From Geodermatophilus dictyosporus (GTDB lineage Bacteria; Actinomycetota; Actinomycetes; Mycobacteriales; Geodermatophilaceae): DNA of 64,000 nt. This document shows, piece after piece, positions 28,577-37,214 of the stretch. The position numbers and the translations under genes are program-made. The notes under the pieces are model-generated. The model searched no databases. It was not told the DNA's origin and saw only the letters and a program-made list of their open reading frames with translations. Within the stretch, counting starts at the first letter, position 1, and each line of letters opens with the position of its first letter. The stretch covers positions 62,001-126,000 of the forward strand of contig NZ_FOWQ01000001.1 of NCBI RefSeq assembly GCF_900115505.1. The letters run 5' to 3'.

Positions 28577-30258
28577 CCGGCGCGGCGCTGGTGGTCGTCG
28601 CCCGCGACGCGGGCGTGCGCACCGCCACCACCCGGGAGCTCGACCGTCGCTACGGCTGCGACTACCGCGTGGTCGCCGCCGCCGACCCGGAGGAGGCGAC
28701 GGCGGCGCTGCGCGCGTGCGGGGGGCCGGCCGTGGCCGTGCTGTTCGGTGCGCTCGGCGACGGCGACCCCGACGGCCTGGACGTGCTGCGCACCCTGCAC
28801 GGGCGGCACCCCGGCGCGGTGGCGGTGGCCCTGGTGCGGTGGGGCGCGTTCGAGACCGCCCGGCCGATCTTCGAGGCGATCACCGTCGGCCGGCTCGACC
28901 GCTGGGTGTACGCGCCGCAGGGCCGCGCCGACGAGGAGTTCCACCGCTCGGTCACCGAGGTCCTCGACGAGTGGTCCTCGCGGCAGGGCGGCGGGTTCGA
29001 GGCGGTGCGCGTCGTCGGCGACCGGTGGGACCCGCACGCCCAGCACCTGCGCGACCAGCTGACCCGCAACCGCATCCCGTCGGGCTTCTACGAGGCCGGC
29101 TCGCCCGAGGGGCGCGAGATGCTGGCCGACCTCGGCCTGGAGGACCCGCGGCTGCCGGTGGTGCTGGTGCGCTTCCGGCCCGAGCAGACCGTGCTGCAGG
29201 CCCCGACCGACCTCGAGCTCGCCGAGGCCTTCGGCCTGTTCGACCCGCTGGACCCCGACGCCGTCCACGACGTCGCCATCGTCGGGGCCGGGCCCGCGGG
29301 GCTCGGGGCGAGCGTGTACGCCGCCTCCGAGGGCCTGGACACCCTGCACCTGGAGTGCGAGGCCGTGGGCGGGCAGGCCGGCACCAGCTCGCTGATCCGC
29401 AACTACCTCGGGTTCCCCACCGGCGTCAGCGGCAGCCGGCTGGCGTTCTCCGCCTACCAGCAGGCCTGGGCCTTCGGCACCCGCTTCTCCTTCATGCGCG
29501 CGGTGACCTCGCTGGGCGGCGAGGACGGCGTGCACCGGCTGGCGCTCGGCGACGGGTCCTCGGTGCGGGCCCGCACCGTGGTGGTGGCCAGCGGCGCGGC
29601 GTGGCGGCGGATCGGCGTGCCGGAGCTGGAGGCGTTCACCGGCCGCGGGGTCTTCTACGGGGCGGCGGTCAGCGAGGCCCCGGCGATGGCCGGCCGGCAC
29701 GTGTTCGTCGTCGGCGGCGGCAACTCCGCCGGGCAGGCCGCGGTGCACCTGTCGCGCTACGCCGAGCAGGTCACGCTGCTGGTCCGCCGCGCGTCCCTGG
29801 CCGAGACGATGTCGGACTACCTCATCCGCGAGCTGGAGGCGCTGCCGCGGGTCGACGTCCGGTACCGGGTGCAGGTGGCCGGCGGCCGCGGCTCCGACGT
29901 CCTGGAGACCGTCGTGCTGCGCGACCTGGACACCGGCGCGCAGACGGAGGAGGCGGGGATGCTGTTCGTGATGATCGGCAGCGAGCCGCGCACCGACTGG
30001 GTGGCCGGCACGCTGGCCCGCGACCGGTGGGGGTTCCTGCTCACCGGGCCCGACCTGGCCGGGGACGGCGTGGCGCCGGCCTGGCCGCTGGCGCGGCCGC
30101 CCGCGCTGCTGGAGACCAGCACGCCGGGGGTGTTCGCGGCCGGTGACGTGCGCCAGGGCTCGGTCAAGCGGGTGGCCTCCGCAGTGGGGGAGGGCGCGCT
30201 GGCGGTGACGCTGGTGCACGCCCACCTGGCGGCGCTCGCCGGCTCCGGCGCCCGCTGA
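28573..30258 (+). CDS. Receiver-like / thioredoxin-reductase-like FAD oxidoreductase fusion
   Basis: 561 residues in three parts. 1-135 resembles a response-regulator receiver (ALVVVARDAGVRT, then DPDGLDVLRTLHGRHP). 140-225 resembles a glutaredoxin/thioredoxin-like module without CxxC (AQHLRDQLTRNRIPSGFYE). 230-561 is a thioredoxin-reductase-type flavoprotein: IVGAGPAGLGASVYA (FAD), VVGGGNSAGQAAVHLSRYA (NADPH) and AAGDVRQGSVKRVASAVGEG. The redox CxxC expected near 361-368 is replaced by FYGAAVSE. It may pass electrons to something other than thioredoxin. GTGA overlap with the membrane gene. Confidence 0.82.
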   Translation: MTGAALVVVARDAGVRTATTRELDRRYGCDYRVVAAADPEEATAALRACGGPAVAVLFGALGDGDPDGLDVLRTLHGRHPGAVAVALVRWGAFETARPIFEAITVGRLDRWVYAPQGRADEEFHRSVTEVLDEWSSRQGGGFEAVRVVGDRWDPHAQHLRDQLTRNRIPSGFYEAGSPEGREMLADLGLEDPRLPVVLVRFRPEQTVLQAPTDLELAEAFGLFDPLDPDAVHDVAIVGAGPAGLGASVYAASEGLDTLHLECEAVGGQAGTSSLIRNYLGFPTGVSGSRLAFSAYQQAWAFGTRFSFMRAVTSLGGEDGVHRLALGDGSSVRARTVVVASGAAWRRIGVPELEAFTGRGVFYGAAVSEAPAMAGRHVFVVGGGNSAGQAAVHLSRYAEQVTLLVRRASLAETMSDYLIRELEALPRVDVRYRVQVAGGRGSDVLETVVLRDLDTGAQTEEAGMLFVMIGSEPRTDWVAGTLARDRWGFLLTGPDLAGDGVAPAWPLARPPALLETSTPGVFAAGDVRQGSVKRVASAVGEGALAVTLVHAHLAALAGSGAR

Positions 30259-30270
30259 CGGCGGCGCCGT

Positions 30271-30287
30271 CCTTCCGCTGGACGGGA
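30271..30287 (+). promoter_or_regulatory. Candidate IclR operator upstream of pcaH
   Basis: CCTTCCGCTGGACGGGA, one base different from the pobA-upstream site. It is part of a small hairpin (CCGTCC/GGACGG, 30267-30285) and ends 44 bases before the pcaH ATG. The orientation relative to its gene is the same as at pobA. Confidence 0.6.
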
Positions 30288-30331
30288 CCGGACGCTTGGG
30301 CGGCGTCCGCGCCCGGCCGTACGGTCCCGGT

Positions 30332-31087
30332 ATGACCGGGACCACGTCCGAGGCCTCCCCGTCGGGGCTGCACCTGCCGCGCTACCTGCGGGAGGACGCC
30401 GCGCTGCGCACGCCCGTGGGGTTCCCCGAGTACCGGAGCACGGCGCTGCGGGCGCCCCTGCGCACGCCGGTGGACCTGCCGCACCGGCTCACGGAGGTCA
30501 CCGGGCCGGTGCTCGGTGAGGACCGGGTGCGCCCGGAGGACGCCGACCTGACCCTGCGCAACGGCGGCGAGGCGATCGGCCAGCGCATCCTGGTGTACGG
30601 GCGGGTGCTCGACAGCGACGGCCGCCCGGTGCCCGGTGCGCTGGTGGAGGTGTGGCAGGCCAACGCGGCCGGCCGCTACCGGCACGTCGTCGACAACTGG
30701 CCGGCGCCGCTGGACCCGCACTTCGACGGGCTGGGCCGGGTGGTCACCGACGGCCTGGGCCGCTACGAGTTCATGACCGTCCGGCCCGGCGCCTACCCGT
30801 GGGGCAACCACCACAACGCCTGGCGGCCGGCGCACATCCACTTCAGCCTGTTCGGCCGCGCGTTCACCCAGCGGCTGGTCACCCAGATGTACTTCCCCGA
30901 CGACCCGCTGTTCGGCCAGGACCCGATCTACAACGCCATCCCGGCCGCGGCCCGGCACCGGGCGGTGAGCCGGTACTCCCTCGAGCGCACCCAGGACAAC
31001 TGGGCGCTGGCCCTCGAGTGGGACGTCGTGCTGCGCGGCACCGAGCAGACCCCCTTCGAGACCGACGACGACGGAGACGTGGCGTGA
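30332..31087 (+). CDS. pcaH: Protocatechuate 3,4-dioxygenase beta subunit
   Basis: 251 residues. The non-haem Fe(III) ligands of this family are visible: Tyr in AGRYRH, Tyr in GAYPWGNHHNAW and two His in WRPAHIHFSLFG. With PcaG it cleaves protocatechuate between its hydroxyls to beta-carboxymuconate. ATG 30332 is preferred to the ORF start 36 bases upstream. First gene of pcaHGBDC, with GTGA overlap to pcaG; a candidate IclR operator lies upstream. Confidence 0.95.
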   Translation: MTGTTSEASPSGLHLPRYLREDAALRTPVGFPEYRSTALRAPLRTPVDLPHRLTEVTGPVLGEDRVRPEDADLTLRNGGEAIGQRILVYGRVLDSDGRPVPGALVEVWQANAAGRYRHVVDNWPAPLDPHFDGLGRVVTDGLGRYEFMTVRPGAYPWGNHHNAWRPAHIHFSLFGRAFTQRLVTQMYFPDDPLFGQDPIYNAIPAAARHRAVSRYSLERTQDNWALALEWDVVLRGTEQTPFETDDDGDVA

Positions 31088-31728
31088 ACCCGCTCGACGT
31101 GCCCCCGGACCCGGCCGTCCCCTTCCAGCCGCGCTCGGGCCGGCGCGGCACCGGCTTCCTCACCGAGCCGCTGCGGCTGGGCACCACGCCCAGCGCCACC
31201 GTCGGGCCCTACCTGGCCATCGGGCTGACCTGGGCCGACGGGGCGTGGGCGGCCGCGGAGGGCACACCCGGTGGCGTCTGGATCCGCGGCCGGGTGTTCG
31301 ACGGCGCGGGCGACGTCGTCCCCGACGCGATGGTCGAGACGTGGCAGGCCGACCCCGACGGCCGCTTCCCCTCGCCGGAGGACCCGCGGGGGCCGTCGTC
31401 CCACCCCGGCTTCCGCGGCTACGCCCGGGCCGCCACGCTCACCGGCGAGTTCGCGGTGTTCACGCTGCGGCCCGGGCGGGTGCCCGACGGCGAGGGCGGG
31501 CTGCAGGCGCCGCACGTCGACGTCTCGGTCTTCGCCCGCGGGCTGCTCGACCGCGTGGTCACCCGCGTCTACCTCGCCGACGAGACCGCGGCGAACGCCG
31601 AGGACGCCGTTCTGCGGTCGGTGCCCGAGGACCGCCGCGCCACCCTGCTCGCCACGCCGGCCGAGGACGGCTACCGCTTCGACGTGCACCTGCAGGGCGA
31701 CCGCGAGACGGTCTTCTTCGCGGTGTGA
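31084..31728 (+). CDS. pcaG: Protocatechuate 3,4-dioxygenase alpha subunit
   Basis: 214 residues, sharing the dioxygenase beta-sandwich with PcaH (WIRGRVFDGAGDVVPDAMVETWQADPDG) but lacking the full Tyr2His2 metal set, as expected for the alpha chain. HPGFRGYARA and APHVDVSVFARGLLDRVVTR are present. Start GTG 31084 overlaps the pcaH stop. Confidence 0.94.
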   Translation: MNPLDVPPDPAVPFQPRSGRRGTGFLTEPLRLGTTPSATVGPYLAIGLTWADGAWAAAEGTPGGVWIRGRVFDGAGDVVPDAMVETWQADPDGRFPSPEDPRGPSSHPGFRGYARAATLTGEFAVFTLRPGRVPDGEGGLQAPHVDVSVFARGLLDRVVTRVYLADETAANAEDAVLRSVPEDRRATLLATPAEDGYRFDVHLQGDRETVFFAV

Positions 31729-31762
31729 GCGGGCTCCGGCGGCCACCGGTAGGAAGGACGTC

Positions 31763-33094
31763 GTGACAGGTCTGTTCGCCGGCACCTTCGCCCGCGGCGG
31801 TGCGGCGGCGGCCGTCTCCGACCACGCCTGGATCCGCGCGCTGCTGCAGGTGGAGGCCGCGCTGGCGCGCGCGGCGGCCGCGGCCGGGCTGGTGCCGGCG
31901 ACCGCGGCCGACGCGGTGACCGCGGTCTGCGCCGATCCCTCCCGGCTGGACCTCGCGACCGTCGTCGCCCGGGCCGCCGACGCGGGCAACCCGGTCCCGC
32001 CGCTGGTGCGGGCCCTGCAGGACGCCGTGGGGGAGCGCGACGCGGTCGCCGTCCACCCGGGCGCGACCAGCCAGGACGTGCTCGACACCGCGCTGGTGCT
32101 GCTGGCGCGGTCGGCGGTGCAGGCGGTGGACGCCGACCTGGCCGCCGCCGCGGAGCGGTGCGCCGGGCTGGCCCGCACGCACCGGGACGACGCCGTCATG
32201 GGCCGGACGCTGCTGCAGCAGGCGCTGCCGACGACGTTCGGGCTCAAGGCGGCCGGGTGGCTGGCCGGGCTGGACGGCGCGCGGCTGCGGCTGGCCGAGG
32301 TGGTGGCCACGCTGCCGGTGCAGTACGGCGGCGCGGTCGGCACGCTGGCGGCGTCGTCCGGCGCCGGGGTCGCGGTGCGCGAGGCGCTGGCCGCCGAGCT
32401 CGGGCTGGTGGCGCCGGCCGTCCCCTGGTTCACGGTGCGGCTGCCGGTGGCCGACCTGGCCGGGGCGCTCGGTGCGGCCTCCGGGGTGGTGGCCACCGTG
32501 GCGCTCGACGTGGTGCTGCTCGCCCAGTCGGAGGTGGCCGAGGTCGCCGAGGTGGGGGAGGGGCGCGGCGGGTCGTCGGCGATGCCGCACAAGCGCAACC
32601 CGGTGGCGGCGGTCTCGGCGCGGGCGTGCGCGCGGCGGGCGCCGGGGCTGGTGGCCACGCTGCTGGGCGCGATGGAGCAGGAGCACGAGCGCGCCGCGGG
32701 GGCGTGGCACAGCGAGTGGCCGTCGCTGACGGAGCTGCTGGGGACGGTCGGGTCGGCGGCGTCGTGGCTGGCGGAGAGCCTGCGCGGGCTGCGCCCCGAC
32801 GTCGGCCGGATGGCCGCGACCGTGGCCGAGGCGGGGGAGGGGTCGCTGGCCGGCGTGCTGGCCGAGGCGCTCGCGCCGTCGCTGGGGCGTGGCGCCGCGC
32901 ACGACGCCGCCGCTGCCGCCGCGCGGGAGGCGCGGGAGAGCGGGCGGCCGCTGGCCGAGGCGGTGGCCGCCCGGACCGACGTCGACGCCGCCGCGGTCCT
33001 CGCCGCGGCCGCACCCGACACGGGCGAGGCCGGCGCGCAGGTGGACGCGGCACTGGCCGAGCACGACCGACTGACCGAGGGAGAGCGCGGATGA
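31763..33094 (+). CDS. pcaB: 3-carboxy-cis,cis-muconate cycloisomerase
   Basis: 443 residues of the fumarase/aspartase superfamily. The superfamily signature appears as GRGGSSAMPHKRNPVAA; VHPGATSQDVLDTAL and MGRTLLQQALPTTFGLKAAGWL are further matches. Lactonises beta-carboxymuconate. AGGAAGG precedes GTG 31763. ATGA overlap with pcaD. Confidence 0.93.
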   Translation: MTGLFAGTFARGGAAAAVSDHAWIRALLQVEAALARAAAAAGLVPATAADAVTAVCADPSRLDLATVVARAADAGNPVPPLVRALQDAVGERDAVAVHPGATSQDVLDTALVLLARSAVQAVDADLAAAAERCAGLARTHRDDAVMGRTLLQQALPTTFGLKAAGWLAGLDGARLRLAEVVATLPVQYGGAVGTLAASSGAGVAVREALAAELGLVAPAVPWFTVRLPVADLAGALGAASGVVATVALDVVLLAQSEVAEVAEVGEGRGGSSAMPHKRNPVAAVSARACARRAPGLVATLLGAMEQEHERAAGAWHSEWPSLTELLGTVGSAASWLAESLRGLRPDVGRMAATVAEAGEGSLAGVLAEALAPSLGRGAAHDAAAAAAREARESGRPLAEAVAARTDVDAAAVLAAAAPDTGEAGAQVDAALAEHDRLTEGERG

Positions 33095-33870
33095 CCGCCG
33101 TCGAGGTGTCGTACACGGAGGACGGGCCGGCCGACGCGCCGGTCGTCGTCCTGTCCAACTCGCTGGGGGCCGCCCGCGGGATGTGGGACCCGCAGGTGCC
33201 GGCGCTGGCCGAGCGCTACCGGGTGGTCACCTACGACACCCGGGGGCACGGGGAGTCGCCGGCGCCGGCCGGGCCGTACTCCCTCGACGACCTGGTGGAC
33301 GACGTCGTCGCGCTGCTGGACCGGCTCGGCGCGCGGCGGGCGCACGTGGCCGGGCTGTCGCTGGGCGGGATGACGGCGCTGCGGCTGGCGGCCCGGGAGC
33401 CCGACCGTGTCGGGCGGCTGGCCGTCCTGGCGTCGTCGGCGAAACCGGACCCGCAGGTCTTCCTCGACCGGGCCGCCGCCGCCCGCTCCGGGGGCACCGC
33501 GCCGCTCGCCCCGGCCGTGGTGCAGCGCTGGCTGACGCCGGAGCACGCCGCCGCGCACCCGGACCTGGTGGCCCGGCTGGAGGCGATGGTGGTCGCCGCG
33601 GACGACGAGGGCTACGCGCTGTGCTGCGAGGTGGTGGCCGCGGTGGACCTGCGCGCGGACCTGGCCCGGATCACCGCGCCGACCCTGGTCGTCTCCGGTG
33701 CCGAGGACCCGGCGCTGCCCCCGCCGCACCAGCAGCTCATCGCCGACGGGATCGCCGGGGCGTCGCTGGTGTCGGTGAGCCCGGGCGCGCACCTGCCGAA
33801 CCTGGAGCAGCCGCTGGAGGTGACCGGCGCGCTGCTGGGTCACCTCGACGCGGCGGGGAGCCACGCGTGA
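33091..33870 (+). CDS. pcaD: 3-oxoadipate enol-lactonase
   Basis: 259-residue alpha/beta hydrolase. Nucleophile elbow GLSLGGM, oxyanion stretch LSNSLG, acid in SGAEDP and catalytic His in PGAHLPNLEQP. Hydrolyses the enol-lactone to 3-oxoadipate. It is separate from pcaC, not the fused PcaL found in many actinobacteria. Overlaps pcaB and pcaC by four bases each. Confidence 0.92.
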   Translation: MTAVEVSYTEDGPADAPVVVLSNSLGAARGMWDPQVPALAERYRVVTYDTRGHGESPAPAGPYSLDDLVDDVVALLDRLGARRAHVAGLSLGGMTALRLAAREPDRVGRLAVLASSAKPDPQVFLDRAAAARSGGTAPLAPAVVQRWLTPEHAAAHPDLVARLEAMVVAADDEGYALCCEVVAAVDLRADLARITAPTLVVSGAEDPALPPPHQQLIADGIAGASLVSVSPGAHLPNLEQPLEVTGALLGHLDAAGSHA

Positions 33871-34277
33871 GCGAGCCCGACCCCTCCGCGGATCTCTCCA
33901 CGGACGCGGCCCGCCACGAGGCGGGGATGCGCACGCGCCGGGAGGTGCTCGGCGACGCGTGGGTGGACCGGGCGGTGGCGAACACGACGCCGTTCACCGC
34001 CGGGTTCCAGGACTTCATCACCCGCGTCGCGTGGGGTGACGTCTGGCAGCGGCCCGGGCTGTCCCGCCGCGACCGCAGCCTGATGACGCTGGCGATCACC
34101 ATCGCGCTGCGGCACTGGGACGAGTTCGCGCTGCACGTGCGGGCCGCCCGGAACAACGGCCTGTCCGACGAGGAGATCGCCGAGGTCATCCAGCACTCGG
34201 CCGTCTACGCCGGTGTCCCCGCGGCCAACCACGCGTTCACGGTGGCCGGGCCGATCCTGGACGAGCTCCGCGGGTAG
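33867..34277 (+). CDS. pcaC: 4-carboxymuconolactone decarboxylase
   Basis: 136 residues, the usual size. Family stretches RREVLGDAWVDRAVA, LSRRDRSLMTLAITIALRHWDEFALHVRAARNNGLSDEEIAEVI and a Tyr/Pro-rich end YAGVPAANHAF. Decarboxylates carboxymuconolactone to the enol-lactone used by PcaD. Last gene of the operon; pcaIJF for the final steps are not in the window. A long hairpin follows. Confidence 0.93.
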   Translation: MSEPDPSADLSTDAARHEAGMRTRREVLGDAWVDRAVANTTPFTAGFQDFITRVAWGDVWQRPGLSRRDRSLMTLAITIALRHWDEFALHVRAARNNGLSDEEIAEVIQHSAVYAGVPAANHAFTVAGPILDELRG

Positions 34278-34328
34278 GCCGCGTCCGTCAGCTGGGGAGG
34301 CGATGGACGAGGTGCCCAGCCACACCCA

Positions 34329-34370
34329 GTGGTGCCCGACCTCACGCTGCAGGGTGAGGTCGGGCACCAC
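34329..34370. terminator. Terminator hairpin after the pca operon
   Basis: Perfect 17-base inverted repeat (34329-34345 and 34354-34370) with an 8-base loop, about 50 bases after the pcaC stop. No T-run. The remainder of the 250-base gap to the aldehyde dehydrogenase remnant shows no gene. Confidence 0.7.
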
Positions 34371-34528
34371 GAGGCGAGGTCGGGGCCGGGCAGGGGGCCG
34401 TCGCCCCCGGACGGCCGTCGACCACCGCTCCGCCATCGCTCCGCCACCGCGGCCGATCCGGTGCGACGGGACGGGGTCCGCTCGGTGAGGATCGGCCGAC
34501 GCGACCACCTCAGGACGAGGGGACACAC

Positions 34529-35676
34529 GTGGCACTGCTGGACGACGGCGCCTGGCACGGCGAGGTCTGGACCGGGACGTGGACCGACGGGTCCGGCGGC
34601 ACCTGCGACGCGGTGGAGCCGGCCACCGGCGACGTCATCGCGCCGGTCGGGCGGGCGACGCCCGAGGACGTGCAGCGGGCCATCGAGCGGGCCGCCGAGG
34701 CGCAGCGCGCCTGGCGGCCGCGCCGTTCGAGCAGCGCGCCCGCGTGCTGCGCCGGGCCGGGCAGGTGCTGGAGGACCACGCCGAGGAGATCCGGGGCTGG
34801 CCGGCCCGCGAGTCCGGCGCGATCTAGCCCCTCGGCGACTTCCGGGTGCACACGACCGCGCAGGAGTGCTACGAAGCCTCCGCGCTGCCCAGCCACCCCT
34901 ACGGCGAGCTGCTGCGCACCGGCGCCCCACGGCTGAGCACCGCCCGCCGCGTCCCCGCGGGCGTCGTCGGCGTCATCGCGCCGTTCACCGTGCCCACCAT
35001 CCTGGCCGTCCGCGCGATCGCCGCCGCGCTGGCGCTCGGCAACGCCGTCGTCCTCGAGCCCGACCCGCGCACCGCGGTCTCCGGCGGCGCCGTCTTCGCG
35101 CGCGTCTTCGAGGAGGCGGGGCTGCCGGCCGGCGTCCTGCAGGTGCTGCCGGGCGGTGCCGACGTCGGCGAGGCGCTGGTCACCGCGCCGCAGACCCGCG
35201 TCATCGCGTTCACCGGCTCGCCCGGGGCCGGCCGGGCCTTCGGCGCACCGGCCGGGCAGCACCTCGAGCGGGCCCACCTGGAGCTCGGCGGCAACTCCGC
35301 GCTCGTCGTGCTGCCCGACGTCGACGTCACCGCCGCCGCGAGCGTCGGCGCGTGGGGCACCTTCGCCCACCAGGGCCAGATCTGCATGGCGACCAGCCGG
35401 CACCTGGTGCACGAGTCAATCGCCGAGGAGTACACGGCGGTCCTGACCGAGAAGGTCGCGAACCTGCCGGTCGGCGACCCCTACCGCGAGCAGGTGGCGC
35501 TCGGCCCGCTCATCGACGCCGGCCAGCGCGACCGCGTGCACGGCCTGGTCACGGCCAGCGTGGCGGAGGGCGCGACCGTCCGCACCGGTGGGACCCTCGA
35601 GGGCCTCTTCCACCGGCCCACCGTCCTCGCCGACGTCACCGTCGACCACCCCGGCCACCGGGAGGAGGTCTTCGGC
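34529..35676 (+). pseudogene. Aldehyde dehydrogenase (benzaldehyde/vanillin type) pseudogene
   Basis: The parts read as one aldehyde dehydrogenase. ALLDDGAWHGEVWTGTW...AEAQRAW runs in one frame from GTG 34529. After a one-base loss near 34715 the protein continues as APFEQRARVLRRAGQVLE. A TAG at 34825 follows ESGAI, where family members continue. From about 34846 the rest follows: QECYEASALPSHP, HLELGGNSALVV (general-base Glu) and HQGQICMATSRHLVHE (nucleophile Cys). Homology stops after REEVFG near 35676, so the last quarter is missing. The catalytic Asn region PFNFP has become PFTVP and LKPDPRT has become LEPDPRT. Probably once an aromatic aldehyde oxidase feeding the pca genes. Confidence 0.85.
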
Positions 35677-35701
35677 CTGCACCCGGCCGCCGCCACGGCG
35701 G

Positions 35702-36196
35702 TCAGGTCCCGTGCGCCGCTGCCCGCCGGTCCCGTTCGGCGGGCCAGCGGGCCACCGCGTCGGAGAGCTCGGCGTGGAGGAACGCGAGGAAGTCCCGCGT
35801 CTCGGCCAGGCGCCGGCCACCGGGCCGGTCGAGCCCGAGCACCTCGATGCCGTCCTCCGCCGCCGTCACGAACCGCTGCAGGGCCTGCAGCTCCGAGGCC
35901 ATGAACCGCGACCACAGGTCGCGGTCGTCGAGCACGTAGAGGTCGCTGCGCGTCCCCGGCTCGCGCTGCCGGGTCAGCAACCCGACCTGGACCAGCTGGC
36001 GCACCGCGCCGCTGATGGCGGCGGGGCTCACGTCCAGCCCGCGCGCGAGGTCGCCGGCGGTGTAGCGGTCGGCGTCGTCGGCCAGCGCGTACGCGAGGAC
36101 GCGGGCGGGCATCGGGGGCATCCCGGCCTCCCGCAGCACCAGGGCGAAGCGCTCCACGAAGCGCAGCAGGACGATCCGCTCACCGTCGTCGGTCAC
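35702..36196 (-). CDS. MarR/GbsR-type regulator of the adjacent ABC exporter
   Basis: 164 residues. Helix-turn-helix centre [46 protein letters not shown] (winged helix, residues about 45-95). The helical C-terminal part [15 protein letters not shown] is typical of GbsR/MarR-like exporters' repressors. GTG 36196 has GGAGG five bases upstream and is preferred to GTG 36202. It diverges from the ABC genes over 85 bases with an iterated A/T-rich operator. Its 3' end abuts the aldehyde dehydrogenase remnant. Confidence 0.82.
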   Translation of the reverse strand: MTDDGERIVLLRFVERFALVLREAGMPPMPARVLAYALADDADRYTAGDLARGLDVSPAAISGAVRQLVQVGLLTRQREPGTRSDLYVLDDRDLWSRFMASELQALQRFVTAAEDGIEVLGLDRPGGRRLAETRDFLAFLHAELSDAVARWPAERDRRAAAHGT

Positions 36197-36234
36197 GACC
36201 ACCTCCGCCCGGAGCCTATCGCGGGGTTCGCATG

Positions 36235-36261
36235 CTTCACATACTTCACAAACTTATGAAA
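36235..36261. promoter_or_regulatory. Iterated operator/promoter between the MarR-type gene and ABC exporter
   Basis: Three 9-base units in tandem: CTTCACATA, CTTCACAAA, CTTATGAAA. This is the lowest-GC patch I see in the window. TATGAA at 36255-36260 could be the -10 of the exporter operon, whose ATG is at 36282, so a repressor bound here would block it. Confidence 0.6.
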
Positions 36262-36281
36262 TCCGAGTACGTTCCGGGGAC

Positions 36282-37214
36282 ATGACGCCTGCCATCTCGG
36301 TCTCCGGTCTGGTCAAGACCTTCGGCGCGACCCGGGCCCTCGACGGCCTGGACCTCGAGGTGACACCGGGGGAGGTGCACGGCTTCCTCGGACCGAACGG
36401 CGCGGGGAAGTCGACCACGATCCGGGTCCTGCTCGGCCTGCTGCGTGCCGACGCGGGACACGTGCGGCTGCTGGGCGGCGACCCCTGGCGGGACGCGGTG
36501 GCCCTCCACCGGAGGCTGGCCTACGTCCCCGGCGACGTCACGCTGTGGCCGGGCACCACCGGCGGCGAGGCGATCGACCTGCTCGGCCGGCTGCAGGGCG
36601 GGCTCGACCCGGTCCGGCGCGCCGACCTGCTCGACCGCTTCGACCTCGACCCGCGCAAGAGGTCCCGCACCTACTCCAAGGGCAACCGGCAGAAGGTCGC
36701 GCTGGTCGCGGCGCTGGCCTCCGACGCGGAGCTGTTCGTGCTGGACGAACCGACCTCGGGGCTCGACCCGCTGATGGAGGCGGTGTTCCAGGAGGAGGTG
36801 CGCACGCTGCACGACCAGGGCCGCACGGTGCTGCTGTCCAGCCACGTCCTCGCCGAGGCCGAGGCGCTGTGCGACCGGGTGAGCATCATCCGGCACGGCC
36901 GCACGGTGCAGAGCGGCAGTCTCGCCGAGCTGCGCCACCTGACCCGGACGACGATCTCGGTGGAGACCGCCCGCCCGGTGCACGGACTGGCGGGGCTGCC
37001 CGGCGTCCACGACCTCCGGGTCGCCGAAGGCCGGGCGCGGATGGACGTCGACGGCGACGCGCTCGACGACGTCGTCCGGCACCTGGCCGGCGCCGGCGTC
37101 CGGGCGCTGACCAGCACCCCCCCGACGCTGGAGGAGCTCTTCCTGCGGCACTACGGGGACGAGGTCGCCGCGGACCGCCGGCAGCCGGCCCGGGTCGGGG
37201 CGGTGCGGTCGTGA
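36282..37214 (+). CDS. ABC transporter ATP-binding protein
   Basis: 310 residues. Walker A GPNGAGKS at 37-44, a variant signature YSKGNRQK in place of LSGGQ, Walker [14 protein letters not shown] and the His-loop SSHVLAEAE. The C-terminal 80 residues are of the multidrug/polyketide exporter type. Overlaps the permease by GTGA. Drug or lipid export is the usual role; the substrate is not known. Confidence 0.92.
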   Translation: MTPAISVSGLVKTFGATRALDGLDLEVTPGEVHGFLGPNGAGKSTTIRVLLGLLRADAGHVRLLGGDPWRDAVALHRRLAYVPGDVTLWPGTTGGEAIDLLGRLQGGLDPVRRADLLDRFDLDPRKRSRTYSKGNRQKVALVAALASDAELFVLDEPTSGLDPLMEAVFQEEVRTLHDQGRTVLLSSHVLAEAEALCDRVSIIRHGRTVQSGSLAELRHLTRTTISVETARPVHGLAGLPGVHDLRVAEGRARMDVDGDALDDVVRHLAGAGVRALTSTPPTLEELFLRHYGDEVAADRRQPARVGAVRS

